From positions 1-47,895 of the forward strand of contig JAHHDV010000016.1 in assembly GCA_019739295.1 (NCBI GenBank): a stretch of 47,895 bases of DNA, given 5' to 3'. The notes beneath the pieces were generated by a model. The model saw only the letters and a list, made by a program, of their open reading frames with translations. It was not told where the DNA came from and ran no database searches. Origin of the DNA: Taibaiella sp. GTDB lineage: Bacteria > Bacteroidota > Bacteroidia > Chitinophagales > Chitinophagaceae. Shown here one piece after another: positions 23,624-32,195 of this stretch; the first letter of the stretch is position 1; every line of letters begins with the position of its first letter. The position numbers and the translations under genes were made by a program.

Positions 23624-25282
23624 ATGAAAAGAACCACAATCTATCTCGTTTACCTGTTGATCATCAGTATGATCATACCGGTATCATCCGACGCACAACT
23701 GATCCCTCCCTCAGCTCCCGAACTCATCCTGCCCACCGCCGCCAGCAATACGATCCACTTCCCGGTTCATACCTCGACCTATTCCGTAGAGAATGTCTCC
23801 TTCGATATGACCGGTACGGGGTCCACTTTCATGCCCCAGAACCTGGAGGTATACTCCTGGGACCATGCGAACCTGACTGCCTCCGGTATCCGGTGGGTGC
23901 GCCGTGACCCGTCAGGCACCATAGTCGATGCCGGATTCATTACCAATGCATATAATACCACCCAAAGCCAGGTAGGCATCCTTCAGGACGATGCAGGTAA
24001 CACCTACGTCCTGTATGTATACAACTGGAATACAATGATCACACCACCGATACGGTGGGAAGCCTTCCTTTGGACACCTACGGGACTGGTACCGGCAATA
24101 CCTCCTGCTGTTCTTTCCATTTATCCCGGAGGCAGAATCAGTATGGACTGCTACGACCTGAGGAAAGCGGTGGTAGCCTATAACGAGGTGGGTAGTGCCG
24201 TAGGCAGCCTCGCCCAGATCGGTGCCGTAGTCTTCACTACGGGTGCTACCATTACTGCAAGCAACCATTCTTATGTTGCGGGTACTATGACTACCGGCAT
24301 CTTCCCGGATGTCAGCCTGGCGAATAATGGGAATACCGTACGGATCGCTTATCTGGATTTTCCCTCTTATACGCCACCGTACGACATATTCGTGATCAAC
24401 ACCGACTTTGCTACTTTAGAGACGGCCGGTACCGGTGCCGTGATCACGTATACCTTAGATGATCACCTTCCGGGTGCTACTTATGTTGATTACAGCTTTC
24501 CCGGATCATTATTCCACATAGATTGCCCGGATGATTATTCAAGCGATATATGGTCACTGGTATATCTCATGGATCCGGGCAGGGTTATGGCACATACCCT
24601 GCCACCGGGAGGTAGCCCCGTCAGTACAATGATCAGTGTCCCGGGAGCAGCCGGAGCCTACGCCTGCCCGGTAGTCAGCTATGGGTTAAACGGGGAGATC
24701 ATCGTATACGGATGGCTTTCCTCGGATCTGAATCGCTATATTGCCACCCAGCTGAGAAATGACGGCGTTACTTTCGTCCCGCCGGTCGGCTCCGGGGTAT
24801 TCTTTAATATTTGTCCCGTTCCTCCTTTTACCCTTCTTCCTATGGCAGGAAACCAGACATATCTCGCGTTCAGTACCAACAGCAATAATTCCCGGCTCTC
24901 TATGGGATACCTGGTCAGTGACGGCGGTACGCCATTCCCGTATTATGACCTCAGGAGTAAAAATGTAAGCTGGGCGCCGGCTACATTCAGAGGGGAAGGT
25001 CCGGCACCCGACCTCGGTGAACTCACCCCTGCCGTGGTAGCCGTAACGCCTAATCCATTCCACCAGAAAGTCTCGCTGTCCGTAGAGCCTTACAATGGCT
25101 CTGTAATGGATATCAGGATGACCGATATCCTGGGAAGGGTACTACTGGATATGGAAAAGCAGCACCTGCATTCTGTCAATGAACGACTCGATGCGATCAG
25201 CAATAAGCTGTCTCCGGGTACATATGTCCTCAATGTGACAGTGGATGGTGTCCCCTCATCGCACAAGATCATAAAATTATAG
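23624..25282 (+). CDS. T9SS-exported protein of unknown function
   Basis: A 552-residue exported protein. ATG 23624 begins a clear signal peptide (MKRTTIYLVYLLIISMIIPV...SSDAQ); the frame is open from 23537, but that part has no signal character. The mature part is rich in Gly, Pro, Thr and aromatic residues, and reads like repeated beta-propeller blades (for example the two segments around VGILQDDAGNTYVLYVYNW and IFPDVSLANNGNTVRIAYLD). No enzyme motif is seen. The C-terminus carries a type A T9SS sorting domain (VVAVTPNPFHQKVSLSV...MTDILGRVLLDM...PGTYVLNV...HKIIKL). It is a single gene with a strong terminator 100 nt downstream. A lectin- or propeller-type surface role is only an inference. 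Confidence 0.85.
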   Translation: MKRTTIYLVYLLIISMIIPVSSDAQLIPPSAPELILPTAASNTIHFPVHTSTYSVENVSFDMTGTGSTFMPQNLEVYSWDHANLTASGIRWVRRDPSGTIVDAGFITNAYNTTQSQVGILQDDAGNTYVLYVYNWNTMITPPIRWEAFLWTPTGLVPAIPPAVLSIYPGGRISMDCYDLRKAVVAYNEVGSAVGSLAQIGAVVFTTGATITASNHSYVAGTMTTGIFPDVSLANNGNTVRIAYLDFPSYTPPYDIFVINTDFATLETAGTGAVITYTLDDHLPGATYVDYSFPGSLFHIDCPDDYSSDIWSLVYLMDPGRVMAHTLPPGGSPVSTMISVPGAAGAYACPVVSYGLNGEIIVYGWLSSDLNRYIATQLRNDGVTFVPPVGSGVFFNICPVPPFTLLPMAGNQTYLAFSTNSNNSRLSMGYLVSDGGTPFPYYDLRSKNVSWAPATFRGEGPAPDLGELTPAVVAVTPNPFHQKVSLSVEPYNGSVMDIRMTDILGRVLLDMEKQHLHSVNERLDAISNKLSPGTYVLNVTVDGVPSSHKIIKL

Positions 25283-25380
25283 TGTAATCAGGATAAAGGA
25301 TCCATACAGGTGTTCGGGATAGTGGAAAGGCATCCATTGCCGGACTTCAGATCGCTAAATCCTATTAAATTCTGATGATT

Positions 25381-25412
25381 AAAATCTCTATCCCAACCGG
25401 ATAGAGATTTTT
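25381..25412 (+). terminator. Terminator after the second T9SS gene
   Basis: ATCTCTATCC and GGATAGAGAT form a perfect 10-bp stem with loop CAACC, followed by a T5 run and preceded by A4, so it could act in both directions. Nothing else is seen in 25283-25509. Confidence 0.9.
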
Positions 25413-25509
25413 GTTTGCTATAACAATAATATAGAATTCCCTTAGCACAGAAATTAAACAGTTGTTTGTTATTTCGCAATACAACAATTACAAACATTAA
25501 AACACAGCA

Positions 25510-26163
25510 ATGATGAGAAAAGTATTCACTATTTTGGGCATCGGGACATTGGCCATGTTCGGGACCCGGCAGCTTCAGGCACAGACCAACCTGAGATTCG
25601 GTCTGAAAGGAGGGTTGAATTTATCACACGCACATAGTGAGATCGATGACCAATCCGCTCTTGATGCAGACCGGGAATATAACGGGTTTGGCCCGGGTTT
25701 CCACGCGGGAGCTCTGGCTGAATTATCTTTCCCCAAAGGGTCTAAATTCAAGCTCCAGTTAGAAGGATTGTACAACCTGAATTTCATGACGCTGAAGGAG
25801 GCCAGCAATAATGACATCCAGAATAAATTCACGCTGCATAGTGTGCAGGTGCCTCTTTCTGTCCGGTATTTTATAGTTCCTGACTTCAGTTTTAATGCTG
25901 GTCTTTCCGCCAACTTCAACGTTGCAGCCTACCAGAAAATGGACAACGGAGACTATAAGAACATCAAAGATGATGTCAATATCACTCCTATGCAGTTAGG
26001 ATTGCATGCCGGCGCTACATACTATATCCATAAAGGCTTCTTCGTAGAAGCCAGGTATAATTATTTCTTAGGAGATGTGATGACTTCAAAACACACTAAC
26101 CTGTATGACCTGGATTATAATACGGGTACACTCCAGCTGGGACTGGGCTATAAGTTTGAATAA
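25510..26163 (+). CDS. Outer membrane beta-barrel (porin-like) protein
   Basis: 217 residues with a signal peptide ending near LQAQ (about residue 25). The mature part starts NLRFGLKGGLNLSHA, the typical first strand of the OMP_b-brl_2 family, and continues with alternating amphipathic strands (FHAGALAELSFPK; LQLEGLYNLNFMTL; VQVPLSVRYFI). It ends in a C-terminal strand LQLGLGYKFE with a terminal aromatic residue, as expected for BAM-inserted barrels. The substrate or role is unknown. Two adjacent ATG codons (25510 and 25513) are possible starts. A terminator follows 25 nt after the stop. Confidence 0.85.
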   Translation: MMRKVFTILGIGTLAMFGTRQLQAQTNLRFGLKGGLNLSHAHSEIDDQSALDADREYNGFGPGFHAGALAELSFPKGSKFKLQLEGLYNLNFMTLKEASNNDIQNKFTLHSVQVPLSVRYFIVPDFSFNAGLSANFNVAAYQKMDNGDYKNIKDDVNITPMQLGLHAGATYYIHKGFFVEARYNYFLGDVMTSKHTNLYDLDYNTGTLQLGLGYKFE

Positions 26164-26188
26164 CCGGAATATATCATTAAAATCAATG

Positions 26189-26218
26189 GCAGTAAGAAAA
26201 ACTTACTGCTATTTTTTT
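26189..26218 (+). terminator. Terminator of the beta-barrel gene
   Basis: GCAGTAAG and CTTACTGC form an 8-bp stem with an A5 loop, followed by TATTTTTTT. Confidence 0.88.
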
Positions 26219-26274
26219 GCCCTCTTTTGAAAATCCGTTAATTTTACCCATCATTCCGCCCAAGTTCAGAACCA

Positions 26275-26587
26275 TTGAGACAAGCACTTAGATTCCTGTA
26301 CAATAAATACTTTATTGCGATTGCCGTTTTCCTGGTGATCATGCTGGTTTTTGACCAGAATGACTGGTTTACCCAGTGGAACAGGAAAAAGCAACTGGAT
26401 GAGGCCAATAAGAACATTGATTTCTTAAAAAAAGAAGTCGCTGCTATGAGCGAGGAACTCCATAACCTGGAGCATGACCCGGAAGTCATTAAAAAAATAT
26501 GCAAGGGAAAAATACTATTATAAACAAAAAGATGAAGATATTTTCCTCATCATCAACGATACGGTTTATAAAAATAAAAATAAGTAA
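26275..26587 (+). CDS. Septum formation initiator (FtsB/DivIC family), frame interrupted in an A7 run
   Basis: Small bitopic cell-division protein. It starts at TTG 26275 (MRQALRFLYNKY), with one membrane helix at about residues 12-30 (FIAIAVFLVIMLVF) and a coiled coil (NRKKQLDEANKNIDFLKKEV...). The frame as given stops early at 26523 after CKGKILL. Dropping one A from the A7 run at 26491-26497 restores the family's conserved C-terminus: IKKYAREKYYYKQKDEDIFLIIND, stop at 26585-26587, about 103 residues. KYAREKY...K.DEDIF is the DivIC signature, so the A7 run explains the break. A small ORF follows 62 nt later on the same strand. Confidence 0.88.
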
Positions 26588-26649
26588 TTTTTCACAGCAG
26601 TGGCAATATTCAAAATATATGTGTCGTTATACCCATAAAATCACTGTCT

Positions 26650-26838
26650 ATGATCGAACTTTTACCATCCAAAATCCCTCTTACTCATGATGAACCTCTG
26701 GAAGCAGAAAATGAATTTCAACAAGAAATAGATTTAATGAAAAATGCCGTATTTGTTCCGTCAAATGATGTCATTGCTTACAGCTTGAAACAAATCATCT
26801 CTTCTTCCAGAAAAGAAACTCCATTATCAGAAATCTGA
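26650..26838 (+). CDS. Small hypothetical protein (62 residues)
   Basis: Unrecognised acidic small protein without a signal peptide or membrane segment (MIELLPSKIPLTHDEPLEAE...). The last codons (ETPLSEI-stop) lie inside the stem of a strong terminator, so the ORF fits exactly between the divIC end and the terminator and could be the last gene of that transcript. Codon use is unremarkable. No clear promoter box precedes it. It could still be a chance ORF. Confidence 0.45.
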   Translation: MIELLPSKIPLTHDEPLEAENEFQQEIDLMKNAVFVPSNDVIAYSLKQIISSSRKETPLSEI

Positions 26839-26851
26839 TAATGGAGTTTTT
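26816..26851. terminator. Bidirectional terminator between the divIC unit and acyl-CoA dehydrogenase
   Basis: AAACTCCATTATCAG and CTGATAATGGAGTTT form a perfect 15-bp stem with a 4-nt loop. T5 follows on the plus strand and TTTCTTTT on the minus strand. The acyl-CoA dehydrogenase gene ends 22 nt away on the minus strand. Confidence 0.92.
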
Positions 26852-26872
26852 GCTACGGGCAGCACCTTCAGG

Positions 26873-28015
26873 TTAGCCCTTGAGAAGACCTCTGCTGATC
26901 ACGATCTTTTGGACCTCACTGGTACCTTCGTAAATCTGGGTGATCTTGGCATCACGCATCAGCCTTTCCACGTGATATTCTTTGACATAGCCATATCCTC
27001 CATGGATCTGAACTGCCTCTCTTGTCACGGTCTGCGCGATCTCTGATGCATACAGCTTGGCCATAGCGCCGGCTTGCGAATAATCCAGGTGGTTATCTTT
27101 GAGCCAGGCGGCTTTCAGGCACAACAGCCTTGCTGCTTCCACTTCAGTAGCCATCTCGGCGATCTTGAAGGCTATCGCCTGATGATTCATGATCTCGGTA
27201 CCGAAAGCTTTTCTTTCTTTGGAATACTTCACTGCCAGTTCCAATGCACCGCTGGCGATACCCAATGCCTGGGACGCGATACCGATACGGCCTCCATTCA
27301 GTGTATTCATCGCGAAAGTGAATCCAAACCCATCATCCCCTATCCTGTTCTCTTTAGGTACAATGACATCCTGGAAAGAGATGCTGTGTGTATCACTGCC
27401 GCGGATACCCATTTTATTTTCCTTTGCACCGACCGTAATCCCCGGGCTGTTTTTATCCACGATAAACGCGTTGATCCCCTTATGTTTCTTATCCCGATCA
27501 GTATGTGCAATCACTAAGTAGGTAGAAGCAGTGCTACCGTTGGTAATCCAGTTCTTGATCCCATTGATGACATAATGATCACCTTTGTCTTCTGCTGTTG
27601 TTCTCTGAGAAGTAGCATCCGAACCTGCTTCAGGTTCAGAAAGCAGGAAAGCGCCGATTACTTCTCCCGAAGCCAACGGAACCAGGTATTTTTGCTTTTG
27701 CCCTTCATTGCCGTAAGTCTCCAGTCCCCAGCATACCAGTGAGTTATTTACACTCATGACCACTGAAGCAGAAGCATCTACCTTAGAGATCTCTTCCATT
27801 GCCAATACATAAGATATGGCATCCATACCCGACCCGCCGTATCTCGGATCCACCATCATGCCCAGGAAGCCCAATTCGCCTAATTTCTTGATTTGCTCTG
27901 CAGGGAATTTCTGATGCTCATCTCTTTCGATTACACCCGGCAATAATTCATTTTGTGCAAAGTCCCTGGCTGCCTGCTGGACCGCGATTTGCTCTTCGGA
28001 AAGCTGAAAATTCAT
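26873..28015 (-). CDS. Acyl-CoA dehydrogenase (short-chain/butyryl-type)
   Basis: FAD enzyme that oxidises acyl-CoA to trans-2-enoyl-CoA in fatty- or branched-acid oxidation, passing electrons to ETF. The 380-residue length is normal. Conserved motifs include LSEPEAGSDATSQRTTAE, the FAD region ITNGSTASTYLVIAHT, ERKAFGTEIMNHQAIAFKIA, QIHGGYGYVKEYHVERLMRD and the catalytic Glu in IYEGTSEVQKIVI. The position of that Glu near the C-terminus fits short- or medium-chain enzymes rather than isovaleryl or long-chain types. It is a single gene with its own consensus promoter. Chain-length specificity is inferred only. Confidence 0.95.
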   Translation of the reverse strand: MNFQLSEEQIAVQQAARDFAQNELLPGVIERDEHQKFPAEQIKKLGELGFLGMMVDPRYGGSGMDAISYVLAMEEISKVDASASVVMSVNNSLVCWGLETYGNEGQKQKYLVPLASGEVIGAFLLSEPEAGSDATSQRTTAEDKGDHYVINGIKNWITNGSTASTYLVIAHTDRDKKHKGINAFIVDKNSPGITVGAKENKMGIRGSDTHSISFQDVIVPKENRIGDDGFGFTFAMNTLNGGRIGIASQALGIASGALELAVKYSKERKAFGTEIMNHQAIAFKIAEMATEVEAARLLCLKAAWLKDNHLDYSQAGAMAKLYASEIAQTVTREAVQIHGGYGYVKEYHVERLMRDAKITQIYEGTSEVQKIVISRGLLKG

Positions 28016-28048
28016 AAAGAAAAATTATAATGTTAAATTAGAACGTGA

Positions 28049-28080
28049 CAAATGTATTAAAATATTGAAAAGTTTACAAA
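28049..28080 (-). promoter_or_regulatory. Full Bacteroidota promoter of the acyl-CoA dehydrogenase gene
   Basis: On the minus strand, TTTG (28080-28077), a 20-nt spacer, then TACATTTG (28056-28049). The predicted start is near 28043, giving a ~28-nt leader before ATG 28015. Confidence 0.8.
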
Positions 28081-28256
28081 AAGGAGATAAAAATTAATCC
28101 GGGATTAGTACCCAAGCAGGTCACCTCTTTTTCAAAAATTACCGGGTCTCTGTCCTCGTATTGACCCTCATGCTTTATGGCAGCGACCGGATCACAGACA
28201 CATCCGGGTACAATAAAAAATTGTAAAATATATTTTCTTACGGGTATTTGCTCCAT
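28074..28256 (-). CDS. Possible small hypothetical protein (60 residues)
   Basis: Unrecognised ORF that starts MEQIPVRKYILQFFIV and contains PGCVCDPVAA and a second Cys-containing segment (EVTCLGTNPG). Codons such as CCC GGA and CCG GTA resemble those of neighbouring genes. A GGAGGTGA sequence occurs about 20 nt upstream, of unclear meaning in this phylum. The stop overlaps the -33 element of the next promoter. There is no other support, and it could be chance. Confidence 0.3.
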   Translation of the reverse strand: MEQIPVRKYILQFFIVPGCVCDPVAAIKHEGQYEDRDPVIFEKEVTCLGTNPGLIFISFL

Positions 28257-28310
28257 AAATTATATATTTTTACTGATCACCTCCATTCATCACATCTAAA
28301 AATGTATCTT

Positions 28311-28876
28311 ATGATTGATCAGCTTCTCAACATAATAAAAGAAAAACAGCCAGCAGGCCATCGTGAACAACCCGGAAGTTCCTGACGCCATGAACGAGCA
28401 GGCCATGGAAATCGCTCACCATTCACTGGTAGACGGGCTGCGCGGGTTCAGCAGTGAAGACCTGGCCCAATTACAGCAAGAAGTCGATAACAATAACTTT
28501 AACCCGGATAGCAGGCAAATGGGATTCCTCAGCAATAGTATGACTGATGGACTGATGAAAAAATTAGGCATCAATAACGGCATCGCCAAGACGATTGTTC
28601 TGGCCCTGCTGCCTGTCCTGTTGAAAAAAAATATTCAGCGGCACCGGCAGTACAAATCCTGCTGCAAACAATAACCAAAGTTCAGGTTTTGACATGTCGG
28701 ATATCCTCGGGTCCATTCTGGGCGGCGGTGCTCCCGATACCCCGTCAGGCACATCTTCCCCGTCCGGCGGCGGGCTCATGGATCAGATCTCCAATATTGG
28801 AAAATCATTCGGACTGGATAAGGACGGTGACGGTGACGTGGACCTGAATGACCTGGGCAGTATGCTGAAAAAATAA
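28311..28876 (+). CDS. DUF937-like protein, coding frame broken twice in A runs
   Basis: Cytoplasmic protein of unknown function. The open pieces are in three frames: 28311 on (MIDQLLNIIKE), 28363-28674 and 28694-28876. Removing one A from the A5 run at 28342-28346 and one from the A8 run at 28624-28631 yields a single 187-residue protein. Its N-terminus is MIDQLLNIIKENSQQAIVNN and it continues to LLPVLLKKIFSGTGSTNPAANNN...GSILGGG, matching the layout of Bacteroidota DUF937 proteins: an N-terminal LL..IKEN...I.NNP.VP motif, a helical middle and a Gly-rich tail. The C-terminus has DKDGDGDVDLND, an EF-hand/dockerin-type calcium loop. A terminator follows. Database ORFs for the pieces alone would be misleading. 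Confidence 0.75.
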
Positions 28877-28892
28877 CGGATCAGGCAGGTAT

Positions 28893-28930
28893 AAAAAAAG
28901 TGCGGGTAAGGTTAACCTGCACTTTTTTTA
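28893..28930 (+). terminator. Terminator of the DUF937-like gene
   Basis: AGTGCGGGT and ACCTGCACT pair with one G-T wobble, flanked by A7 and T7. Confidence 0.88.
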
Positions 28931-28968
28931 TGCCCAAATGTTAATTTTATTAAAAATAATAGTACTTT

Positions 28969-28982
28969 GTATTGCATAATAC
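28969..28982. promoter_or_regulatory. Candidate PadR operator (GTATT-N4-AATAC)
   Basis: A 5-bp inverted repeat with a 4-nt centre, 55 nt before the padR ATG and touching a -7-like TACTTTG. Another AATAC half-site follows at about 28987. PadR repressors commonly bind inverted repeats at their own promoter; binding here is inferred. Confidence 0.35.
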
Positions 28983-29036
28983 TGAATAATACACATATCT
29001 TTATATCGTAAAATAACAAAAGCCATTTCCGATCCG

Positions 29037-29390
29037 ATGAATATAGAAAACACCCAATCTCAGATGCGTAAGGGAATATTGGAGTTTTGTATACTATCAG
29101 TTATCCAGAAAGGAGAAGCCTATCCTTCAGAAATCATAGACCAGCTTAAAAAAGCAGATCTTATCGTTCTTGAAGGAACCTTATACCCTCTTCTGACCAG
29201 GCTGAAAAATGCAGAACTACTCAAATATCGCTGGGAGGAAAGCCTTTTGGGTCCTCCCAGGAAGTATTTTTCCTTAACCGAAAAAGGAGCCGCATTCTAC
29301 CAGGAACTGGAGACCACCTGGAACCAGCTCCGGAATGCAGTGAACACCATTATCATTTCCCAATCATCAAATCCCAGTTCTGAACAATGA
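29037..29390 (+). CDS. PadR-family transcriptional regulator
   Basis: 117-residue winged-helix repressor. MRKGILEFCILSVIQKGEAYPSEI is the typical PadR N-terminal helix-turn-helix, followed by LEGTLYPLLTRLKNAELLKY (recognition helix and wing) and GPPRKYFSLTEKGAAFYQE. Its stop overlaps the start of the PspC-domain gene in ATGA, so the pair is translationally coupled. PadR-PspC pairs are common in Bacteroidota and suggest control of an envelope-stress function by an unknown ligand. A palindrome upstream may be its own operator. Confidence 0.93.
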   Translation: MNIENTQSQMRKGILEFCILSVIQKGEAYPSEIIDQLKKADLIVLEGTLYPLLTRLKNAELLKYRWEESLLGPPRKYFSLTEKGAAFYQELETTWNQLRNAVNTIIISQSSNPSSEQ

Positions 29391-31225
29391 ATAAAATAAT
29401 CAACATCAACTTAGGCGGGCGAATGATCGCTATTGATGAATCCGCATACGAGCAATTGAGGCAATACATCAACTGGCTGAGGCAGTACTTCGGCAAGGAA
29501 GAAGGCGGATTAGAAATTGCCCAGGATATGGAACAGCGGATCGCCGAGATATTCGAAGACCAGATCCGGAAAGGAAAAGTCTGTATTATGACAGAAGATG
29601 TCCTGGATATGATCCAGATTATGGGTAGCCCGGAGCAGCTCCAGAATGAAAATGAGGCGGAAGAGAACAGCAATGCCCATAGCCACCGGCATTCTTTTGC
29701 GCAACAACAGGCCACATCGAGGCGATTATACAGGAATGAAAAGAATAAACTGCTGGGTGGCGTATGTGCCGGGATCGCCGATTATTTTCATATCGACCCG
29801 ATCATCGTGAGACTGGCATTTATCTTCGGGAGCATGATCTGGGGGACAGGCATCCTGATTTATATCATCCTGTGGCTGACCCTGCCGCATACCGGGCCTT
29901 CGGTATCAGGCGTAACCAGAAGACTGTACCGCAACACGGACAAAAAAGTATTGGGGGGTGTATGCTCCGGGCTGGCAGGATACTTCAATACGGATCCGGT
30001 GATCGTCCGCATCCTCTTTGCCCTCCCTTTATTGCTGACTATTTTCCTTAATGCCGCTGACCTGGACTTCCTCGCCACGGACATCATCGAAGGAGGCATA
30101 CCTATGATGTTCTTACTTTATATGCTCCTCTGGATCTCAGTCCCGGCAGCACATACCGTCTCAGAGAAGTTAGAATTGATGGGCGCCCGGGTAGATGTAC
30201 AGAATGTCAGTTCAGCAATGCGCAATCAGGCTGCCAGGACCAATCCCGTAACGCTGAATTCAGTGCTGGCGACCCTATTGAAGATATTCGTATTCTGCAT
30301 CCTTGCCGTCATCCTCATGGTATTGCTTACGCTGACCATAACCGTAGCAGGCGGTGTCATCGGCTATGGATTAGGCCCCTTTGAAGACCAGTTCCCGTTC
30401 TACAGGCTCATCGTTACGGACACCCATACTGAAATCATCTTATGGGCCTCGGTTGTGCTGATCCTGTCAGCGCCCCTTGTTGTGACCATTCTCCTGATGC
30501 GGAGAGTGCTGACCGGCAGGAAATATGCAAGCAATAAATTTCTTTTTACATTGATGCCCATACTATTTATCCTGGGGGTATCGGGGTTTGCCTTTTCGAT
30601 CAGTGATATCAATGACCAGTTCAGATTTGAATCATCCGGCGAATCTGTCCATCCTCTGGCAACGGGGCAGCAGGATACACTCCGGGTCAGGCTTTATTCG
30701 TTCCTGGACAATAAGGTAAAAACCCGGAAACGGGACTTCGAAAACCCGATATTGATACCCATCAATAAAGATCAGTATGCCTTGAAAGTAGTATCCCTGG
30801 ATATCCAGGCATCTAAAGCAGGCGACGCGCACCTGCAGATTGACAAATCGGCTTCCGGCCATCATACTGCTGACGCAGAGGCCCAGCTGGCCAAACTGTC
30901 TTATGATTATGCATATGCAGATAACCTGCTGTCCCTTCCCGATTATATCGTCCTGGATCAGCAGCATCCTTATCGTACCCAGGAAATCCGGGTGACCTTA
31001 TATCTGCCGGAAGGAAAAGTGTTCAAGGTAGATCCGGGACCCAGCTTCAATTTCAAATACAGGATTAACCTGGGAACAAAAGAATTCAGCTTCCATAACG
31101 GCCTTAAAGGGGACTGGGATAAAGATCAGCTCTATACCATTAGAAACGGGCAGGTGGAAGCCATCAAGCCGGCATCCGCTTCCCCTGTAACAGATACTAT
31201 TCCCGGAAAAGATTCCGGCAGGTAA
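29387..31225 (+). CDS. PspC-domain membrane protein (two PspC domains)
   Basis: 612-residue membrane protein. Residues 1-90 are a soluble charged region. The first PspC domain (about 112-170) has RLYRNEKNKLLGGVCAGIADY and the second (about 178-255) has RLYRNTDKKVLGGVCSGLAGY; each is followed by hydrophobic helices. More membrane segments lie at about 300-330, 345-365 and 385-405. The last 200 residues look like an extracytoplasmic beta-rich domain (LDNKVKTRKRDFENPILIPI...). The start overlaps padR by 4 nt. PspC relates to envelope stress sensing in other bacteria; the role here is inferred from the family. Confidence 0.9.
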   Translation: MNKIININLGGRMIAIDESAYEQLRQYINWLRQYFGKEEGGLEIAQDMEQRIAEIFEDQIRKGKVCIMTEDVLDMIQIMGSPEQLQNENEAEENSNAHSHRHSFAQQQATSRRLYRNEKNKLLGGVCAGIADYFHIDPIIVRLAFIFGSMIWGTGILIYIILWLTLPHTGPSVSGVTRRLYRNTDKKVLGGVCSGLAGYFNTDPVIVRILFALPLLLTIFLNAADLDFLATDIIEGGIPMMFLLYMLLWISVPAAHTVSEKLELMGARVDVQNVSSAMRNQAARTNPVTLNSVLATLLKIFVFCILAVILMVLLTLTITVAGGVIGYGLGPFEDQFPFYRLIVTDTHTEIILWASVVLILSAPLVVTILLMRRVLTGRKYASNKFLFTLMPILFILGVSGFAFSISDINDQFRFESSGESVHPLATGQQDTLRVRLYSFLDNKVKTRKRDFENPILIPINKDQYALKVVSLDIQASKAGDAHLQIDKSASGHHTADAEAQLAKLSYDYAYADNLLSLPDYIVLDQQHPYRTQEIRVTLYLPEGKVFKVDPGPSFNFKYRINLGTKEFSFHNGLKGDWDKDQLYTIRNGQVEAIKPASASPVTDTIPGKDSGR

Positions 31226-31370
31226 CGGTTTTACAACCACGTCCCAAAGACAAAGATTCTTGTTATTAATGCAGCATAGCTCCGGAAGCCTCAGGCCCGG
31301 GGTTATTGCTGTTTGTAAAAAGACCTGAACGGATCACCTGGTTCCGCTCACAAATCCGGGAACCAAAATT

Positions 31371-31400
31371 TTGAATATTTTTTAATATTTATTAGATTTG
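31371..31400 (+). promoter_or_regulatory. Full Bacteroidota promoter of the 31.4-kb barrel gene
   Basis: TTG (31371-31373), 19 nt, TAGATTTG (31393-31400). The start codon is 22 nt past the box. The rest of 31226-31370 holds nothing recognisable. Confidence 0.8.
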
Positions 31401-31421
31401 TCCAATTAACCTTATATAATA

Positions 31422-32072
31422 ATGAAAAAAATTTACGCTGTTTTACTCACGGCTCTTGCCTCCTGTTGTGCAGCCGATAGCCATGCCCAGGGCTATATTA
31501 CCGCCCGGCCCAGGTTCGCCCATGCCATAGGCGTAAGTGCCAATATTTGCTATACTTCCTTAGCCTATACACAGGATGTATCGGACGTCTCGGAAAGCAG
31601 GATGACTATACTTCCCGGGATACAGTATAAAGCCACGTTCCCGGTCAGCAGGACCTCGGGATTTTCCTTTTATCCTCATGTGGGCATCCTCCTGGAAGGC
31701 GAATCCAGCTTCAATTCCAGGACCGGCTCTTCGTCTTCTTTTGATTTTGCCTGGTATGCCGGGATGCCGGTCAATTGGGAATATTATTTCGGAGGAATAG
31801 AAAGCAGCTATTGGGGAGCAGGTATCGGGGCGGAATATGCATACTTCAGCAGCCTTTATAATTCATTTGGATACGGCACATCTATTGCCGGTCCTAATAT
31901 CGCGGTCAGCAAGCAATTCCGGTTCAGAGAGACCTCCCACGCCATTATCAGGTTAGGGTTTACCTACAATATCTTACCGACTGACCACCCGGCAATGTAC
32001 GATGTAAGCAAAGACAGCCGCAGCCTCATCAGCCTGAGCCTGCTCTATGGGCTGGGTATAAAAGAGGGATAA
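31422..32072 (+). CDS. Putative outer membrane beta-barrel protein
   Basis: 216 residues with a signal peptide (MKKIYAVLLTALASCCAADS, ending near SHAQ). The mature part consists of alternating strands with many aromatic and Gly/Ser residues (ILPGIQYKATFPV; GFSFYPHVGILLEG; YWGAGIGAEYAYF; HAIIRLGFTYNIL). The C-terminal strand is LISLSLLYGLGIKEG. This pattern suits a small 8- or 10-strand barrel, but no specific family is recognised. The Cys-Cys inside the signal peptide could be a lipobox (ASCC), which would make it a lipoprotein instead. It is monocistronic with a consensus promoter. Confidence 0.65.
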   Translation: MKKIYAVLLTALASCCAADSHAQGYITARPRFAHAIGVSANICYTSLAYTQDVSDVSESRMTILPGIQYKATFPVSRTSGFSFYPHVGILLEGESSFNSRTGSSSSFDFAWYAGMPVNWEYYFGGIESSYWGAGIGAEYAYFSSLYNSFGYGTSIAGPNIAVSKQFRFRETSHAIIRLGFTYNILPTDHPAMYDVSKDSRSLISLSLLYGLGIKEG

Positions 32073-32195
32073 AGGCGGTATCGCCGGATCATCCTTATGT
32101 TCTGAAAACCGGAAGGACGCTTCAGAACAACACAACAGACAGCCGGATATTCGGCTATTTGTTTTTAATTTGCATCCTGGATCAAAACAGCTGAA

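Noticed and set aside
26499..26690. Plus-strand ORF of 63 codons overlapping the divIC end
   Set aside because: It is the third frame of the region; the conserved DivIC tail is read in the other shifted frame.
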